Assembly (NCBI GenBank): GCA_023446735.1
Contig: JAEXPQ010000275.1
Location: 1-11,379 of the forward strand
DNA: 11,379 bases
Direction: 5' to 3'
DNA from: Verrucomicrobiota bacterium
Lineage (GTDB): Bacteria > Verrucomicrobiota > Verrucomicrobiia > Opitutales > Opitutaceae
Positions 7,301 to 11,379 of this stretch are shown piece by piece (positions within the stretch are counted from its first letter, which is position 1; each line of letters opens with the position of its first letter). The notes beneath the pieces are model-generated. The model was not told the DNA's origin and did not search any database. It saw only the letters and a program-made list of their open reading frames with translations. The position numbers were made by a program, and so were the translations under genes.

Positions 7301-9101
7301 CAAGATCTGGATGGCCGCGGCCGAACTCACGCTCGGCGAGGGCGGGCGCGGTTACGACGACGAGGCGAAGTGGGCGAACCGCATCGCGGAGACGCTGGAC
7401 TGGGCGCAGTGGGCCGGCGACATGGCGTTCGGCGCGGTCGTCGCGTCGTGGGGCGGTCCGTACGCGGCGGAAGGTGCGGGCGTGGTGAAGACCCTGCTGA
7501 TCTCGGCGATCAACGCCTACCAGGACGGCCAGACGCCCGAGCAGTGGCTCTGGGAGAACGCCTGCTCGGTCCCGGGCTACCTCGAGGGCAAGGCGATCGA
7601 CCCGGGCACGTTCGAGAAGCTGGGCATGGAGAAGAAGGTGAAGATCTGGGGCCTGTACGTCGCGTATCACTTCTTCAAAAACCTCTACACGGAGCGCTCG
7701 GTCGTGCAGGCGCTCAAGAACGTCGCCGCCAACGTCGGCAACAACGTGCTCTCCGGCTGGCTCGGCGACGAGGTCGCCAAGCACGGGGGCAGAAACGCGA
7801 GGACCTGGGCCGGCGAGAAAGCGCAGGAGGCGAAGACGGGCGCGGCCGCCGCGCTCACCCGCATCACGACGCCCGCAGCGCCGGCACCGAAGGCGGTCGG
7901 CTCCAGCACGCAAAACGAGAACGCCCAGGCCAAACCGGCCTACCGCCCCGACGCGGTGGCGAAGGCCAAGCCCCAGCCCGACCGTTTCGCGGAGGCGCAG
8001 AAGAACCGCGCCATCCAGGACGCCAAGCCGCTCACGGACGACTCGACCGTCTTCGGCGATCCGGCGGCGACGCCGGCTCCCTCCGCCACCTTGCCGCGGG
8101 CCGACGGCGCGGAGTCCGACTCGTCCGCGCTGATCCGCACGCGGGCCGTGGTCGGGCCCGACGGCAAGCCGTACGCCCACCCCGACGACGTCTCCCGGGT
8201 GATGCAGGATCCCTCGATGGTCCGCGCCCTCGGCGGCGCCGAGCCCGCGGTGCGCGACGCGTTCGAGAACACCCGTCAGACCCTCTACCGGCAGCACGAC
8301 GCCATCGTGGTCGGGCATGTGAAGGAGGCCGTGCCGGGGATGAAGAACCGCACCGTGCGCGTGCTCGAATACCGGACACCCGGGAAGGCGGCCGACTCCT
8401 TCAATACCGACCGCGACTACCGGGTGTGCTACTACGACGGCGTCGACGCCCAGGGGCGGGAGATCTGGGTCGAGGTCGATCGCCGCAAGTGGGAGGCGGC
8501 CTCCTACCTCGCGTTTGCGAAGCTCACCGGCGGACCGACCGGCTCCGAGGCGGAGGTCCGCGCGTGGGCGGCCAAACACCAGCAGGTCGCCACGGACAAG
8601 TCCCACATCGAAGCGAGCCGGGACTACAGCGACCAGCGGGTGATCGCCGACCCCGAGACCCGCATCGCCAAAACCGTCTCCGTGCGCTCGAATGTGGAGC
8701 GGATCCGGGAGTTTGTGAAGGATGGCCAGGTCCGGAGCACCACGCTCGAGGACGCGCAGGCGCTCGGCGGGATGTTCGAGGTGAAAGTCGGCGACGCCCA
8801 TTTCGAGCACGAAGCCTTCGTGCAGGCGAACAAGGCCGTCGACGTGTTCGTCGACCTGCGCAAGGCCTACAACCTCGAAGGCCGGAACATCGGCCAGGTG
8901 CCCGACAAGGTGCTCAAGGGGATCGAGATTGTGCGCCAGGCGAACGGGAAGCTCCGGGAAGACCCGAATCGGCGCGATCCGGCGGCCCTCGCCGCGGCCA
9001 ACAAGGAACTGCGCAAGCTAGGCTACGCGGACCTCGGCGATTTCATGCGCAAGCTCGGTGGCCAGTTCGAGTCCCTGAAAACGATGCGCCAGCCCGAATA
9101 G
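4365..9101 (+). CDS. giant exported multidomain TPR protein of unknown function
   Basis: 1578 residues; no overall family recognised. Seen in order: signal peptide 1-23 (cleavage after AAA, or a lipobox LVVSC with Cys18); a half TPR plus four full 34-residue TPRs (about 27-190, each ending in a PK or PD turn); a charged helix 215-270; an Ala/Pro/Lys linker 271-317; an unknown domain 318-560 rich in aromatic residues (DEFYYAGP, GEFYLWGR, TEFSFGWF); two Ig-like beta regions (about 566-682 and 689-788) and probably a third (789-925); a helical region 935-1155 with a hydrophobic Gly/Ala stretch 1019-1050; a second linker 1156-1250; a C-terminal domain about 1255-1530 with NTDRDYRVCYY and DKSHIEASRDYSDQ (1411-1424); and a helical tail. 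I chose the ATG at 4365 because the signal peptide begins there; the ATG at 4299 would add 22 Pro/Arg-rich residues. It probably acts in the periplasm or at the surface, with TPR and Ig parts for binding. Apparently monocistronic, closed by the terminator at 9146. No immunity-like partner follows. Confidence 0.88.
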   Translation: MKALARLALGILALVVSCSVAAAGEDPAALLKAGQWRQAEAAYGALLEGNPDDAAAVLGRAQAREKLRDIAGAERDYARAVELAPKSVEAWLRRAAFHEQHADDGRVVLADYNAVVELAPKNARVYTLRGDFLVRVKLFKEALVDAEKAVALKPDQAAAHLLRAQALEGLGLHESATVSFHQALQLDPKNEKAKQGLTRMLAATGGPAQTDLTPLSEQVTAKAREYDAKDKKAEETGLDAGRLYNPDQDPTVKARAIAAREEAQAREAAKSPQANRPSAPAGAATPAAPKPAAKPKTGTPPPVAATKPPSVAAAPARPTELSARLRRATVLSVGTNGLFSETTRREDIDALGLETQKAMLLGLCQHQLHLPLAWAGDEFYYAGPALDYGFGGRRPGEFYLWGRLGPDGEAIAQLRFLWDRGEGSRLAFELVDLPVTAGTDLDDMRDLSLSMRHAGYCTGPELFQHVKRYANTRSPTNATRVENGQYVHADNEPTVLEYRPTEFSFGWFRSAKLSGDQLASRRSLAEVKQRLDRTFAEGSGWAHVVAVPDELLVRLYPTRAAKRAAGGALEVQTGPNGKTELAADGMDRIRIKARVRTPAGQTQADETGKIEFAADGEGVAWLDLTRAGESLEDGWKVIEAGASNPDSVRQGGATPPTHFEVKVTARSQGKVLTRQLKIPAAAPAAIDAKPDLVELSAQSGERAKVRVAIENAGPDPWSFRAEYAAKARALARTEIRPLNRDSAELTLQEAGLDPAHDGSNTEVSVLRLLAEQPGKPTLERDIKVVVAQEGLFVAKTGLDPMTAQYLVKGDGSGATTEIDFRVFAKNPRTGKVENLTRLPGTLSSVRVESLEVKGTLAANVMEACRFRAEVRDTPRALNEPCGVLRLSLEKEVPGDGRTIPCDLKLTFVDRNEAVFSAIVSVGLVPSQEGPGSPDWKVELGRCEEVIRKFVPAAYAPKMRALLDKQKTKLGVEGLRLLRHKIWMAAAELTLGEGGRGYDDEAKWANRIAETLDWAQWAGDMAFGAVVASWGGPYAAEGAGVVKTLLISAINAYQDGQTPEQWLWENACSVPGYLEGKAIDPGTFEKLGMEKKVKIWGLYVAYHFFKNLYTERSVVQALKNVAANVGNNVLSGWLGDEVAKHGGRNARTWAGEKAQEAKTGAAAALTRITTPAAPAPKAVGSSTQNENAQAKPAYRPDAVAKAKPQPDRFAEAQKNRAIQDAKPLTDDSTVFGDPAATPAPSATLPRADGAESDSSALIRTRAVVGPDGKPYAHPDDVSRVMQDPSMVRALGGAEPAVRDAFENTRQTLYRQHDAIVVGHVKEAVPGMKNRTVRVLEYRTPGKAADSFNTDRDYRVCYYDGVDAQGREIWVEVDRRKWEAASYLAFAKLTGGPTGSEAEVRAWAAKHQQVATDKSHIEASRDYSDQRVIADPETRIAKTVSVRSNVERIREFVKDGQVRSTTLEDAQALGGMFEVKVGDAHFEHEAFVQANKAVDVFVDLRKAYNLEGRNIGQVPDKVLKGIEIVRQANGKLREDPNRRDPAALAAANKELRKLGYADLGDFMRKLGGQFESLKTMRQPE

Positions 9102-9145
9102 CCCCGCGCGCCGGCCGATTCATTACCTGCGCCACCCACCGGCAT

Positions 9146-9175
9146 GGCCGCCCGCTTCGGGCGGCCTTTTGCTTT
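9146..9175 (+). terminator. intrinsic terminator after the giant gene
   Basis: A perfect 9-base-pair stem (9146-9154 with 9158-9166) and a 3-base CTT loop, followed by TTTTGCTTT. It begins 45 bases after the stop of the giant gene and ends 40 bases before the ABC transporter start. It separates the two into different transcription units. The ATG at 9144-9146 touches the left arm and should not be taken as the start of the next gene. Confidence 0.88.
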
Positions 9176-9215
9176 GCCGGCCCCGGCCCGCCCCCCTCCT
9201 TGTCGGCTCATCGCC

Positions 9216-10967
<1,752 letters not shown>

Positions 10968-11055
10968 GCCGCCGCCGGACCGGCGTTCTCCAGGTTTGAA
11001 TCCGGCCGCGCCGGCCGCGAGTCTTCCCCGGCGCCGTCCCGCGGTGCACGCCTCC

Positions 11056-11379
11056 ATGAGCCAACACCCTCTCGTCCTCGTCACCGGCGCCAGCGGCTTC
11101 GTCGGCGGCAAACTCGTCGAGCGCCTGCTCGCCGAGGGCCGCCCCGTGCGCGCCTTCAGCCGCCGCCCGTTGCCCGCGCTCGCCGCGCGCGGGGTCGAGG
11201 TCGTGCTGGGCGAGCTGTCCGACCCGGCCGCACTCGCCCGCGCCTGCGCGGGAGCGGGAAGCGTCTTCCATGTCGCCGCCCGCGTCGGCGTCTGGGGCCC
11301 GGCGGCGGAGTTCCACGCCGTCAATGTCGTCGGCACCGCCCACCTGCTCGCGGCCGCGCGCCCCCCCCGCCGGGCCCGC
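11056..11379 (+). CDS. NAD(P)-dependent epimerase/dehydratase family reductase, OleD-like, 3' end outside window
   Basis: The first 108 codons of an extended short-chain dehydrogenase. A Rossmann fold starts at once, with the dinucleotide motif TGASGFVGG (10-18) and the basic RAFSRRP (32-38) at the end of the second strand, which suggests NADP preference. FHVAARVGVWG (71-81) followed by VNVVGTAHLLAAAR (89-102) resembles OleD, the reductase of 2-alkyl-3-oxoalkanoates in long-chain olefin biosynthesis, and related 3-beta-HSD-like enzymes. The catalytic YxxxK lies beyond the window. If OleD is right, oleB/oleC- or oleA-type genes should be nearby. The last codons run through eight consecutive C (11361-11368) and read ARPPRRAR, where the family usually has a RxxGV-like stretch, so a local sequencing or frame error is possible. 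Dehydrogenase family is secure, OleD identity moderate. Confidence 0.8.
   Translation, partial: MSQHPLVLVTGASGFVGGKLVERLLAEGRPVRAFSRRPLPALAARGVEVVLGELSDPAALARACAGAGSVFHVAARVGVWGPAAEFHAVNVVGTAHLLAAARPPRRAR

Noticed and set aside
5604..8810. Minus-strand open frame of 1068 codons opposite the giant gene
   Set aside because: The translation is rich in Leu, Arg, Gly, Asp and Val with no domain or motif. It mirrors the codon pattern of the sense gene, as expected at this GC content.
4365..9101. Calling the giant protein a polymorphic toxin
   Set aside because: The modular layout is suggestive, but there is no recognised trafficking or pre-toxin domain, no identified toxin fold and no immunity-like gene after the terminator, so it is kept as unknown.
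10968..11055. Terminator or promoter between the transporter and the reductase
   Set aside because: Short GC palindromes only, with no T-run and no paired promoter boxes.

Overview
The window is very GC-rich DNA from a Gram-negative bacterium. Genes are densely packed, exported proteins have ordinary signal peptides, and none of the start codons has a good Shine-Dalgarno sequence. The gene mix is a ligase-chorismatase pair typical of aryl-polyene/xanthomonadin pigment loci, PrmB, a PhnA-type protein, an MsbA-like ABC exporter and an OleD-like reductase. My best guess is a verrucomicrobial (Opitutales-like) genome, but this is inference; no rRNA or marker gene fixes the taxon.

Left part (1-4085): a 5'-truncated AMP-forming ligase on the + strand meets, tail to tail with a 16-base overlap, a run of four minus-strand genes. 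In transcription order these are phnA-like, prmB, a small exported protein and a chorismatase of the FkbO/Hyg5/XanB2 family. Ligase and chorismatase together suggest that a hydroxybenzoate is made from chorismate and then activated as the starter of an aryl-polyene-type pigment. The rest of that cluster should lie left of base 1.

Middle part (4086-9175): a 279-base divergent region carries three arms that can pair in two mutually exclusive ways. It leads into one very large gene (1578 residues) for an exported protein with no function I can name. The order is signal peptide or lipobox, about 4.5 TPR repeats, Pro/Ala linker, unknown domain, two or three Ig-like beta domains, a hydrophobic helical module, a second linker, and a C-terminal domain with a compact Asp/His/Glu cluster. 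A strong intrinsic terminator directly after the gene makes it look monocistronic. This is the best candidate for something undescribed.

Right part (9176-11379): an MsbA-type half-transporter with all nucleotide-binding motifs, followed by the first 108 codons of an NAD(P)-dependent reductase resembling OleD of long-chain olefin biosynthesis, which runs off the right edge. No tRNA, rRNA, CRISPR array, transposase or phage gene was seen.
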